The translations under genes were made by a program, and so were the position numbers. This document shows positions 13,214-21,036 of a stretch of 23,528 bases of DNA, in pieces. Within the stretch, counting starts at the first letter, position 1; each line of letters opens with the position of its first letter. The notes beneath the pieces are model-generated. The model had not been told where the DNA came from and did not search any database. It saw only the letters and a program-made list of their open reading frames with translations. Source of the stretch: Candidatus Aminicenantes bacterium UBA4085 (GTDB taxonomy: Bacteria > Acidobacteriota > Aminicenantia > Aminicenantales > UBA4085); contig DFYJ01000053.1 of NCBI GenBank assembly GCA_002383325.1, positions 1 through 23,528 of the forward strand, written 5' to 3'.

Positions 13214-15052
13214 TCAAGACAGTGAGGCGATCTTCTCCACGGCCGCCGCTTCCTCGGCCAACCCCAGGGACAGGAGGGTGGCTTTGGTCGGAATGCCTCG
13301 CCGATCGTAGCCGCGCTGATCGTAGTAGTGCTGAAGCAGGCCGTCGTACTTGTCGACGTCCAGGTACTTGCCGGCGATCGGGCCTTCGGTATCGGCGTTG
13401 GAAGGGTCGAACCAGACGGCCGGGGGATAGTCCCCGCGGCGGTCGGCGTTGGGAAACTGGCGCAGGTAATGGAGCTTGATCATGGCATAAATGCGGTCGG
13501 CGGTGCGCCACATGTCGTCCAGGCCCCACTGCAGTCCGGTCACGGTGTTGAAGTACTTGGGGTAGTTGTCGAGCGGCCAGCCGTTCTCGATCCAGGGAAA
13601 GCGGCAGGAGACGAGGAATTCGAACATCCCGCCGCGGATGCGCTGCAGCTCGATGACCTTGGCCGCCTTTTCCGGACCGTAGGAATCGCGGGTCGTATGC
13701 TTGATCTCGAAGGTGATGATCCAGGCCTCGCGATGATGGGCTCCGATCGCGGCCACGCCGAAGGCCAGGGCCTGGCCCGGGATGAACTTGCAGTTGTAGG
13801 CGGCCACCTCGAGACCCTTGACCTGCATGGCGTAGGCCTCGGAATCATGGCCGAAAGCCCGGGCCATGCGCAGGGAGCCGTCGGCCAGAAGGCTGCCAAG
13901 CGAGCCCTCCCGGCGGGCGGCCAGCCCCAGCAGCTCCTTGGCCCGCTTGGCGTCGCCGAAGCTAAAGTCGCCGGCCACAACCCCGTGGTCGATGGCGTCG
14001 GCGTAGAAGCCCAAGACGCAGCCCGCCGACATGGTATCCAAGCCGTAATCGTCACAGAGGTAATTCAGGGAAGCGACTTGGGGCAGATCGAAGATCTCCA
14101 GGTTCGGTCCGAGCAGGGCGACGTTCTCGTAGTCCAGCTCCGATTCCCGGCCCTCGTCGTCCAGGACGGTGATGCCGCAGCGCATGGTGCAGGTCGGGCA
14201 GCCGTAGGTCGCCACGCGGGCGTTGTTGCAGCGCTCGCCGTCCACCTTCCAAGCGTCGGGATGGTGAGTCTTGCGGAAGTTGCGGACCGGCAGGCCGGCC
14301 ACCTCGTTGCAGAAGGGCAGAACTCCCGTCGTGCTCTGGATGGACCAGCCGGTTTGCTTGTCGATCTGCCCGACCTTGCGCAGGTCGCCCGAGCCGAGGA
14401 TCTTCATGGCCGCCGGGTCGGCCTGGGGAATGGGCTGGGAGCCTTTGACGACGACGGCCTTGAGGAGCTTGGAGCCCATCACAGCGCCGATGCCGGGGCG
14501 CCCTCCGGCTCGGCCCTCGAGGCTGCGGACGACGGCGAAGCGGGCCATGTTCTCGCCCCCTTGGCCGATATTGAGGACCCCGACGCCCTTGCCGTACTTG
14601 GCGTAGATCCAATCATTGCAGGCGTAGGCGCCCTGGCCCCAGACCTCGTCGGCGGGCAGGAATTCGACTTTGTCATCCTCGATAAAGAGCAGGGTCGGCC
14701 GTTCGGCCCGGCCCTCGACGATCAAAGCATCATATCCGGCTTTGCGCAGGTGCTCGGCAACACGGGTGCCTAGGTTGCCGTCCCCGTAGAATCCGGTCAG
14801 GGGCGAGATGGCGGCGACGACCGCCTTGCCGGTGTTCGGGGAGGGGATGCCGGAGATGGGCCCCAGGGCGACGATAAATTTATTGTCCGGGCCGAGGGGA
14901 TCGACGCCGGGTGCGACCTCGTCGAACAGGATCTTGACGGCGAAGCCGCGGCCGCCAACCCACTTGTGGGCGAATTCCTCGCTGAAAGCCTCTTTTTTCC
15001 AGGTTTTCGTCGACAGGTTGACGCGCAGAAAGTAACCGGTCCAGCCGACCAT
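13214..15052 (-). CDS. aor: Aldehyde:ferredoxin oxidoreductase (tungsten/molybdenum pterin enzyme)
   Basis: A 612-residue AOR-family enzyme that interconverts aldehydes and carboxylates with ferredoxin as electron partner, using a bis-pterin tungsten (or molybdenum) site and a [4Fe-4S] cluster. Cluster ligands are C285, C288 and C292 in CPTCTMRC, with C483 (SCRFPW) as the likely fourth. GRGFAVKILFDE near the N-terminus and RPGIGAVMGSKLLKAVVVKG are cofactor-domain signatures. DDYGLDTMSAGCVLGF and FGVAAIGAHHREAW are also family blocks. I choose the ATG at 15052 (MVGWTGYF) because AGGAG lies 7 bases upstream; an ATG 6 bases earlier is too close. It heads the operon with the MoaD-like and aldehyde dehydrogenase genes, driven by a promoter at 15100-15128. 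Substrate specificity cannot be told. Confidence 0.95.
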   Translation of the reverse strand: MVGWTGYFLRVNLSTKTWKKEAFSEEFAHKWVGGRGFAVKILFDEVAPGVDPLGPDNKFIVALGPISGIPSPNTGKAVVAAISPLTGFYGDGNLGTRVAEHLRKAGYDALIVEGRAERPTLLFIEDDKVEFLPADEVWGQGAYACNDWIYAKYGKGVGVLNIGQGGENMARFAVVRSLEGRAGGRPGIGAVMGSKLLKAVVVKGSQPIPQADPAAMKILGSGDLRKVGQIDKQTGWSIQSTTGVLPFCNEVAGLPVRNFRKTHHPDAWKVDGERCNNARVATYGCPTCTMRCGITVLDDEGRESELDYENVALLGPNLEIFDLPQVASLNYLCDDYGLDTMSAGCVLGFYADAIDHGVVAGDFSFGDAKRAKELLGLAARREGSLGSLLADGSLRMARAFGHDSEAYAMQVKGLEVAAYNCKFIPGQALAFGVAAIGAHHREAWIITFEIKHTTRDSYGPEKAAKVIELQRIRGGMFEFLVSCRFPWIENGWPLDNYPKYFNTVTGLQWGLDDMWRTADRIYAMIKLHYLRQFPNADRRGDYPPAVWFDPSNADTEGPIAGKYLDVDKYDGLLQHYYDQRGYDRRGIPTKATLLSLGLAEEAAAVEKIASLS

Positions 15053-15099
15053 TCTCATTCTCCTGCCAGGGATCGAACGGCCGGGCCGTCCGGGCTTTA

Positions 15100-15128
15100 T
15101 GGATATCATGGGGTTTGGCTTTAGTCAA
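15100..15128 (-). promoter_or_regulatory. Promoter of the aor operon
   Basis: Minus strand: TTGACT (15123-15128), a 17-base spacer, and TATCCA (15100-15105). The -35 is strong and the -10 moderate. The leader would be about 40 bases. It lies 16 bases from the -35 box of the divergent permease promoter. Confidence 0.5.
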
Positions 15129-15143
15129 GGCGGGCCGATCCCC

Positions 15144-15172
15144 TTGGACAGAACCTCCGCCTTTGTTAGAAT
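15144..15172 (+). promoter_or_regulatory. Promoter of the first KimA-like permease gene
   Basis: TTGGAC (15144-15149), a 17-base spacer, and TAGAAT (15167-15172). The leader is about 80 bases to the ATG at 15259, with AGGAG at 15244-15248. The leader does not contain anything I recognise as the c-di-AMP (ydaO) riboswitch. Confidence 0.6.
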
Positions 15173-15258
15173 GAGCCTTCCATGTCTCCCAGCCCTACCG
15201 CCGACCGATTGTTTTCCGGCCGAGGGGAAGAAGTCCGCACCGCAGGAGCCGGCCGCCC

Positions 15259-17223
15259 ATGACCGAGCCCGGCAGCCTCAAGGAGAAGATCTGGAAGACG
15301 ATCTTCGGCCGTCCCCGTAATATCAAAGACCCAACCCTCTTTCATAAAATCGCCCTCATCCCGCTTCTGGCCTGGATTGGGCTGGGCGCGGATGGTCTAT
15401 CCTCCTCGTCCTACGGCCCTGAGGAAGCCTTCAAAACGCTGGGAACGCATACCTATCTGGCCCTGATTCTGGCCTTCGCCACCGCCGTGACCGTCTTGAT
15501 CATCTCCCGGGCCTACAGCCGGATCATCGAGTATTTTCCGCACGGCGGCGGCGGATACATCGTGGCCACCCACACTCTGGGCGAGAAGGCGGGCGTGATC
15601 TCCGGCTCGGCCCTTTTGGTCGATTACATGCTGACCATCACGGTCTCGATCGTCTCATGCGGAGACGCCCTCTTCAGCTTCTTTCCGGCCGCTTGGCAAT
15701 CGGCCAAGATTCCCTTCGACCTCATCGCCATCGCCTTCCTGGTCATCCTCAACCTGAGGGGCGTCAAGGAATCCATCCAGTTCCTGACCCCGATCTTCCT
15801 CGTTTTCGTCCTGACCCACCTGCTTCTGATCCTCTACGGCATCGCCTCTCACTTGCCCCAGATCAGCGGCGTCGCGCACAAGATCGGGGCGGACTACCGG
15901 ATCGGGCTTTCGACCCTGGGGGCAGGAGGCATGGCTCTGCTCTTCATGAAAGCCTTCTCCATGGGAGGCGGCACCTACACGGGGATTGAGGCCGTCTCCA
16001 ACGGCCTCCAGATTCTGCGGGAGCCGAGGGTCCGGACGGGCAAGAAGACCATGGTTTACATGGCCGCTTCGCTGGCCTTCACGGCCGGCGGGATCCTCGT
16101 CTGCTATCTGCTCGTGGGAGTGGTCCCAACGGCCGGCAAGACGCTCAACGCGGTCCTGGCGGAGCGGGTTTTCGGCGGCTGGTCCTTCGGAACGACCCTG
16201 GCCGCAGTGACTATCTTCACCGAGGGGGCGCTCCTGCTGGTCGCCTCACAAGCCGGTTTCCTGGCCGGGCCGCGGGTCATGGCCAACATGGCCGTGGACT
16301 ATTGGTTTCCCCACCGCTTCGCCTCCCTCTCGGACCGCTTTTCCATCCAGAACGGCGTCCTGCTGATGGGCGGGGCGGCGGCGGCCCTCCTGCTCTATTC
16401 GGGAGGCGACATCTCGACCCTGGTGGTGATGTATTCCATCAACGTCTTCCTGACCTTCTCCATCTCCCAAGTCGGCATGATCCGCCACTTCATCATGAAC
16501 CGATCCCGTCTTCCAGAGTGGAGGAGGCGGCTGCCTCTGCACGTCGTCACTCTGGTCCTCTGCGCCGCAATCCTGGCCATCACCACGGTCGAGAAGTTCG
16601 CCTTGGGCGGCTGGCTGACGTTCGTCATCACGGCCGCCATGGTCGGACTTTGCTTCCTGACCAAGCGCCATTACGAGAGCGTCCGCAAGGGCGTCCGGCA
16701 GCTGGACGAGCTGCTGGCCATCCCGGCCGACTCCCGGCCCAATCAAGAGCCCGTCGATCCCGTCAAAATGACCGCCATCCAGCTGGTCAACGGCTACAAC
16801 GGCTTCGGCGTCCATACCCTCCTGACCATCATCAAGGGCTTCCCGGGGCTGTACAAGAGCTTCATCTTCGTCACGGTCGCCGAGGTGGACGTCGGCTCCT
16901 TCCGAGGGGTGGACGACGTCGGCCGGCTGGAGAGGGCGGCGGCCGAGTCCCTGGCCAAATACGTCGACCTGGCCCGCCGACTGGGCTTCCCGGCCGAGTC
17001 CCGTTTCGAGCTGGGGACCGACACCGTCCAGACCGCCAGCCGCCTGGTCGAGACGATCGTCAAGACGTACCCCAGATCGACTGTCTTCGCCGGACAGTCG
17101 GTCTTCCGCCAGACCGGCATGATTCACCGGCTTTTGCACAACGAGACGGCCTTTGCCATCCAGCAGGAGCTGCGGTGGAACGGAATCACCGCCGTCGTCC
17201 TGCCCATCCGGATCGACATTTAG
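15259..17223 (+). CDS. KimA-type potassium/cation permease, copy 1 (APC superfamily)
   Basis: A 654-residue polytopic membrane transporter of the KimA (YdaO) group, proton-coupled K+ importers first studied in Bacillus. D45 and Y52 in ADGLSSSSYGP sit with the same 7-residue spacing as the K+-site residues D36 and Y43 of KimA. GGGGYIVATHTLGEKAGVISG, LLVDYMLTITVSIVSCGDA, MKAFSMGGGTYTGIEAVSN and NTGF-like SQAGFLAGPRVMANMA also follow KimA in order. About a dozen hydrophobic helices span roughly residues 33-465. The C-terminal 150 residues are soluble, resembling the universal-stress-type domain of KimA and ending IHRLLHNETAFAIQQ...VVLPIRI. It is a tandem paralogue of the next gene, with its own promoter. 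K+ as the ion is inferred from family only. Confidence 0.88.
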   Translation: MTEPGSLKEKIWKTIFGRPRNIKDPTLFHKIALIPLLAWIGLGADGLSSSSYGPEEAFKTLGTHTYLALILAFATAVTVLIISRAYSRIIEYFPHGGGGYIVATHTLGEKAGVISGSALLVDYMLTITVSIVSCGDALFSFFPAAWQSAKIPFDLIAIAFLVILNLRGVKESIQFLTPIFLVFVLTHLLLILYGIASHLPQISGVAHKIGADYRIGLSTLGAGGMALLFMKAFSMGGGTYTGIEAVSNGLQILREPRVRTGKKTMVYMAASLAFTAGGILVCYLLVGVVPTAGKTLNAVLAERVFGGWSFGTTLAAVTIFTEGALLLVASQAGFLAGPRVMANMAVDYWFPHRFASLSDRFSIQNGVLLMGGAAAALLLYSGGDISTLVVMYSINVFLTFSISQVGMIRHFIMNRSRLPEWRRRLPLHVVTLVLCAAILAITTVEKFALGGWLTFVITAAMVGLCFLTKRHYESVRKGVRQLDELLAIPADSRPNQEPVDPVKMTAIQLVNGYNGFGVHTLLTIIKGFPGLYKSFIFVTVAEVDVGSFRGVDDVGRLERAAAESLAKYVDLARRLGFPAESRFELGTDTVQTASRLVETIVKTYPRSTVFAGQSVFRQTGMIHRLLHNETAFAIQQELRWNGITAVVLPIRIDI

Positions 17224-17250
17224 CCGGTCCCGGACCTGCGGGGGAGCCTC

Positions 17251-17279
17251 TTGACTCTCGGACCCTGCCGTCTCATAAT
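17251..17279 (+). promoter_or_regulatory. Promoter of the second KimA-like permease gene
   Basis: TTGACT (17251-17256), a 17-base spacer, and CATAAT (17274-17279), in the 149-base gap between the two permease genes. The leader is about 87 bases. It means copy 2 can be expressed independently of copy 1. Confidence 0.65.
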
Positions 17280-17372
17280 GCCCCGGACCATCAGGATCGG
17301 ATCGATTCATCCCCCCATCCCGCGCTGCCGGGGGCGGTCTCCGGCGGACGCAGGGAGGAGGAAGGCGGAGGC

Positions 17373-19340
17373 ATGAACGAAGACGAATCGCTCAAGGACA
17401 GGCTCAAGCATGCCGTGATCGGCAAGCCCAAAAGCCTCAAGGACCCGACCCTTTTTCATAAGCTGGCCTTGATTCCTCTCCTGGCCTGGATCGGTCTCGG
17501 GGCCGACGGCCTGTCCTCCGCCTCCTACGGCCCGGAGGAGGCTTTCCGGACTCTAGGGACGCACACCTACCTGGCCGTCTTTCTGGCCCTGGCTACCGCC
17601 CTGACGGTCCTGGTCATCTCCACCGCCTACAGCCGAATCATCGAGTATTTCCCTTCCGGCGGCGGCGGATACATCGTCGCCACGCATACCCTGGGGGAGA
17701 AGGCCGGCGTCGTCTCCGGAGCCGCCCTTCTCGTCGACTATATGCTGACGATCACGGTCTCGATCGTCTCCTGCGGCGACGCCGTGTTCAGCTTCTTTCC
17801 AGCCGGTTGGCAGCCGTACAAGCTCGAATTCGAGCTGATGGCGATTCTCTTTCTGGTCGTCCTCAATCTGCGGGGGATCCGCGAATCGGTCACCTTCCTG
17901 GCTCCGATCTTCATCATCTTCGTCGTCACGCACCTTTTGCTCATCGGCTATGGCATCCTGTCCCATGTCGGCCAGGTCGGGGCCGTGGCCGGGCAGATCC
18001 GGGGCGACTTGCGGACCGGACTTGCGACCTTGGGGGGAGGGGGAATGGCTCTCCTCTTCCTGAAGGCCTTCTCCATGGGCGGCGGCACGTTCACGGGTAT
18101 CGAGGCCGTCTCCAACGGCATGCAGATTCTGCGGGAGCCCCGGGTCAAGACCGGCAAGAAGACCATGCTCTATATGTCCGTTTCCCTGGCCTTCACCGCC
18201 GGCGGCATCCTGCTCTGCTATCTGCTCCTTAAAGTCGCCCCCGTCCAAGGCCGGACGCTGAACGCCGTCCTGGCCGGGAAGGTCTTCGCCGGCTGGTCGT
18301 TCGGCGGGGCTCTGGCCGCCGTGACCATCTTCGCGGAGGGGGCGCTCCTGCTGGTGGCCGCGCAGACCGGCTTCGTCGACGGCCCCAGGGTCATGGCCAA
18401 CATGGCCGCGGACTATTGGTTCCCGCACCGGTTCGCCTCGCTCTCCGACCGCTTCACCATCCAGAACGGAGTCTTGCTGATGGGCGGGGCGGCCGCCCTC
18501 CTGCTGGTCTATTCCAAAGGCAAGATCACGACCCTGGTCGTCATGTACTCCATCAATGTTTTCATGACCTTCAGCCTGTCGATGACCGGTATGTCGAGCT
18601 TTTTCATCAAGAACCACCGGCGCGAGCCCGCCTGGAAGAGGAACCTGGCCGTTCAACTCGTCGGGCTGGTTGTCTGCCTGACGATCCTGGCCGTGACCAC
18701 GGTCGAGAAGTTCGCCTTGGGCGGCTGGCTGACCCTGGTCATCACCTCGGCCGTCATCGGCCTCTGCTATCTGACCAAAGCCCACTACAACAAGGTCCGC
18801 AGCGGCGTGCGCGAGATGGACGACCTCCTGACCGCCATCCCGGTTCAGGGCCCGGTCAATCTGGCTCCGGTCGACCCGGCGAGCCGGACGGCCATCCAAT
18901 TGGTCAACGGCTACAACGGCTTCGGCATCCACACCTTCCTGTCGATCAACCGGGAGTTCCCGGGCATGTACCGGAACTTCATCTTCGTCTCGGTCGGCGA
19001 GGTGGACATCAGCTCCTTCAAGGGGGCCGACGCCGTCTCCTCGCTGGAGAGCGGCACCCAGCAGGCGCTGGACAAGTACGTCGACCTGGCCCGGCGGATG
19101 GGCTTCGCGGCCGAGGCCCGCCACGAGCTGGGCACCGACATCGTCGAGACGGCCAGCCGTCTGGTCGAGTCGGTCGCCCGGCGATTCCCCAAATCGACCG
19201 TCTTCGCCGGCCAATCGGTCTTCCGCCAGTCGGGGATGATCCACCGCCTCCTGCACAACGAGACGGCCTTCGCCATTCAGCAGGAGCTGCGCTGGCGGGG
19301 CATCACGACCGTCATCCTGCCGATCCGGATCAACATTTGA
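17373..19340 (+). CDS. KimA-type potassium/cation permease, copy 2 (APC superfamily)
   Basis: A 655-residue paralogue of the preceding permease. D45 and Y52 (ADGLSSASYGP), the GGGGYIVATHTLGEKAGV block, LLVDYMLTITVSIVSCGDA and the C-terminal soluble domain (about 506-655, ending HNETAFAIQQ...VILPIRI) are all kept, so both copies look functional. The start is the ATG at 17373, after a GGAGGAGGAAGG purine stretch. The frame stays open upstream to 16302, inside copy 1, but that extension reads copy 1 in the wrong frame. Differences from copy 1 cluster in loops and in the helix near residues 230-300 and 420-440, and in the linker before the cytoplasmic domain. Different affinity or regulation is a reasonable guess; nothing in the sequence proves it. 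Confidence 0.88.
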   Translation: MNEDESLKDRLKHAVIGKPKSLKDPTLFHKLALIPLLAWIGLGADGLSSASYGPEEAFRTLGTHTYLAVFLALATALTVLVISTAYSRIIEYFPSGGGGYIVATHTLGEKAGVVSGAALLVDYMLTITVSIVSCGDAVFSFFPAGWQPYKLEFELMAILFLVVLNLRGIRESVTFLAPIFIIFVVTHLLLIGYGILSHVGQVGAVAGQIRGDLRTGLATLGGGGMALLFLKAFSMGGGTFTGIEAVSNGMQILREPRVKTGKKTMLYMSVSLAFTAGGILLCYLLLKVAPVQGRTLNAVLAGKVFAGWSFGGALAAVTIFAEGALLLVAAQTGFVDGPRVMANMAADYWFPHRFASLSDRFTIQNGVLLMGGAAALLLVYSKGKITTLVVMYSINVFMTFSLSMTGMSSFFIKNHRREPAWKRNLAVQLVGLVVCLTILAVTTVEKFALGGWLTLVITSAVIGLCYLTKAHYNKVRSGVREMDDLLTAIPVQGPVNLAPVDPASRTAIQLVNGYNGFGIHTFLSINREFPGMYRNFIFVSVGEVDISSFKGADAVSSLESGTQQALDKYVDLARRMGFAAEARHELGTDIVETASRLVESVARRFPKSTVFAGQSVFRQSGMIHRLLHNETAFAIQQELRWRGITTVILPIRINI

Positions 19341-19370
19341 CGGTCCGGGGCCGCCGCCGTCCCCGTTTCG

Positions 19371-19400
19371 TTGACTTGCGCCCCGGTCTTCCATTATAAG
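19371..19400 (+). promoter_or_regulatory. Promoter of the dNK-panBCD operon
   Basis: TTGACT (19371-19376), an 18-base spacer, and TATAAG (19395-19400). The leader is about 20 bases. It contains GAGGAG, but 15 bases from the ATG at 19427, longer than usual. No other promoter is evident until panD, so the four genes likely share this one. Confidence 0.7.
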
Positions 19401-19426
19401 GGGCAGAGGAGATCCTAGAGCGCTTC

Positions 19427-20098
19427 ATGTGGGAAATGCCCGAGATCGGCTCCCGGCATATCGCCTTCGAGGGAGTTTTCCGCTCGGGCAAGACCCGCCT
19501 GGCCCATATCCTGGGCCAGCGGCTGGGGTCCAAGGTCGTGACGGACAAGGCTGAGAACCCCTATCTCAAGGATTTCTATGACGAGAAGGATGGGGCCGCC
19601 TTCCTGGCCCAGCTCGTCTTTTTGGTGACCCGCTACCACCAGCAGGCCGGCCTGCTGCAGCGGGACCTGTTCGAGGACCGCATCATAGGCGATTATATCT
19701 TCGAGAAGGACAAGATCTACGCCTATCAAACCCTCTCGGATGACGAGCTGCTGGTCTACGAGAGGATCTACGGCGTCCTCGCCGATCGGGTGCCCAAGCC
19801 GGATCTGGTCGTCTACCTCCAGATCGCGGCCCCGACCCTGCTGCGGCGGATCGCCCGCGAGGGATCCCCGCTGGAAAAAGCCATCAGCGAGAAGTACCTG
19901 GAGGATCTGGTCGAGGCCTTCGATTTCTTCTTCTTCAACTACCAGGCGACCCCGCTGCTGGTGATCAAGTCGGACGATTTGGACCTGGCTTCGGAGAGCG
20001 ACCTGCGGGACATCATCGACCAGATCGCCCAGATGAAGCGCACGCCCCTGTTCTACGTGCCCCAAAGCGCGGGGGCCAAGGATCTCAAGAAGCGATAA
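19427..20098 (+). CDS. Deoxynucleoside kinase (dAdo/dGuo kinase-like, COG1428)
   Basis: A 223-residue cytoplasmic kinase that phosphorylates deoxynucleosides in salvage. The P-loop is EGVFRSGKT (15-23), an unusual variant of the family's EGxxGxGKT. LVFLVTRYHQQAGLLQRDLF and DRIIGDYIFEKDKIYA occupy the substrate-binding and DR(S/Y) region. PDLVVYLQIAAPTLLRRIAREG is the lid/LID arginine region. The YLEDLVEAFDFFFFNY segment precedes a core beta strand (LLVIKSDDLDL). Length is normal. Start at 19427 is the only ATG at a proper distance upstream of the P-loop apart from one 3 codons later. It is the first gene before panB; the gap holds a hairpin. Nucleoside preference cannot be assigned. Confidence 0.85.
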   Translation: MWEMPEIGSRHIAFEGVFRSGKTRLAHILGQRLGSKVVTDKAENPYLKDFYDEKDGAAFLAQLVFLVTRYHQQAGLLQRDLFEDRIIGDYIFEKDKIYAYQTLSDDELLVYERIYGVLADRVPKPDLVVYLQIAAPTLLRRIAREGSPLEKAISEKYLEDLVEAFDFFFFNYQATPLLVIKSDDLDLASESDLRDIIDQIAQMKRTPLFYVPQSAGAKDLKKR

Positions 20099-20108
20099 GC
20101 GGACTTTA

Positions 20109-20140
20109 CCCCAACCCCGCGTCGGCAAGGCGGAGTGGGG
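20109..20140 (+). other. Hairpin between dNK gene and panB
   Basis: CCCC (20109-20112) can pair with GGGG (20137-20140), and CCGC (20117-20120) with GCGG (20130-20133), around a 9-base loop. It ends 3 bases before the panB Shine-Dalgarno region. It could slow transcription, protect RNA ends or be a chance product of GC-rich DNA. Confidence 0.3.
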
Positions 20141-20156
20141 AGAAAGGAGAAGGCCG

Positions 20157-21035
20157 ATGAGCGAACCGTCCGTCGCGCGCGTGACCGTGCCCGGACTGCG
20201 GGCCCGCAAGGAGGCGGGGGAGAGGATCGTCGTCCTGACCGCCTACGACCATCCCACCGCCGAAATTCTGGACCGGGAGGGGGTGGACGTCCTTCTGGTC
20301 GGCGATTCGCTGGGCATGGTCGTGCTCGGCTACGAAGATACCCTGGCGGTGACGATGGAGGAGATGCTCCACCATGTCAAACCGGTGGCCCGGGCCGCCC
20401 GGCGGGCCCTGGTCGTGGCCGACATGCCCTATCTCTCGTTCCACGTCTCGGCGGCCGAGACCGTCCGCAACGCCGGACGCTTCCTCAAGGAGGGCGGGGC
20501 TCGGGCGGTCAAGATCGAGGGGGCCTCGCCCGGCCGCCTGGACATGATCCGGGCCCTGGTCGAGGCCGAGATCCCGGTCATGGGCCACGTCGGCCTGACG
20601 CCCCAGTCCGTCAACCGCTTCGGCGCCTTCCGGATCCGGGGCGGCGAGGCGGAGGAGGCGGCCGCGATCGTCCGCGGCGCCGAATCCGTCGAGGCCGCCG
20701 GAGCCTTCGCCGTCGTCCTGGAATGCATCCCGCGGGAGGTGGCGGCGGAGGTGACGGACCGTCTGAGGATTCCGACCATCGGCATCGGGGCCGGTCCGCA
20801 TTGCGACGGCCAGGTCCTGGTCTTCCACGACCTGACCGGATTTTCCGTCGGCTACCTGCCCAAGTTCGTCCGCCGCTACGCGGATCTGGACGCCGCCGTC
20901 GGAAAGGCGGTCCGCCGCTACGCGGCCGATGTCCGGACGGGGGCCTTCCCGGCCGACGAGCAGTCCTATCATCTCAAGCCCGGCATCCGATCCCGCATGA
21001 AGAGCCTCCTGAGCCTGCGGAAGCGGAAGGCGTGA
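20157..21035 (+). CDS. panB: 3-methyl-2-oxobutanoate hydroxymethyltransferase
   Basis: The first committed step of pantothenate synthesis: it adds a hydroxymethyl group from 5,10-methylene-tetrahydrofolate to alpha-ketoisovalerate, giving ketopantoate. A 292-residue cytoplasmic TIM-barrel enzyme. Signatures seen: LTAYDHPTAEI, VGDSLGMVVLGYEDTLAVTM with the metal-binding aspartate, ADMPYLSF, VKIEGA, MGHVGLTPQSVN, LECIP and GIGAGPHCDGQVLV. AAGGAG lies 7 bases before the ATG. panC begins 1 base after its stop. The residues after about 275 are a basic tail not needed for activity. Confidence is very high from motif order and the pan operon. Confidence 0.97.
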   Translation: MSEPSVARVTVPGLRARKEAGERIVVLTAYDHPTAEILDREGVDVLLVGDSLGMVVLGYEDTLAVTMEEMLHHVKPVARAARRALVVADMPYLSFHVSAAETVRNAGRFLKEGGARAVKIEGASPGRLDMIRALVEAEIPVMGHVGLTPQSVNRFGAFRIRGGEAEEAAAIVRGAESVEAAGAFAVVLECIPREVAAEVTDRLRIPTIGIGAGPHCDGQVLVFHDLTGFSVGYLPKFVRRYADLDAAVGKAVRRYAADVRTGAFPADEQSYHLKPGIRSRMKSLLSLRKRKA

Positions 21036-21036
21036 G

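Larger units (their letters stand above)
15259..19340 (+). repeat. Tandem gene duplication of a KimA-type permease
   Basis: The genes at 15259-17223 and 17373-19340 align over their full length with nearly no gaps; only the first 20 or so codons and scattered positions differ. In the first 125 aligned residues I count about 15 differences, mostly conservative. DNA identity is also high over long stretches, for example around 15960-16060 versus 18072-18172. Each copy kept its own promoter, so the duplicated unit included upstream sequence or a new promoter evolved. Confidence 0.85.

Noticed and set aside
15173..15258. Possible c-di-AMP (ydaO) riboswitch in the KimA copy 1 leader
   Set aside because: The leader is about 80 bases, too short for that class, and I do not see its conserved blocks; the copy 2 leader likewise.
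17553..19394. Long open frame of 613 codons antisense to KimA copy 2 (and similar ones antisense to copy 1 and rarA)
   Set aside because: These are shadows of GC-rich genes: rich in Asp, Gly, Gln and Arg, with no family motifs, and opposite clearly real genes.
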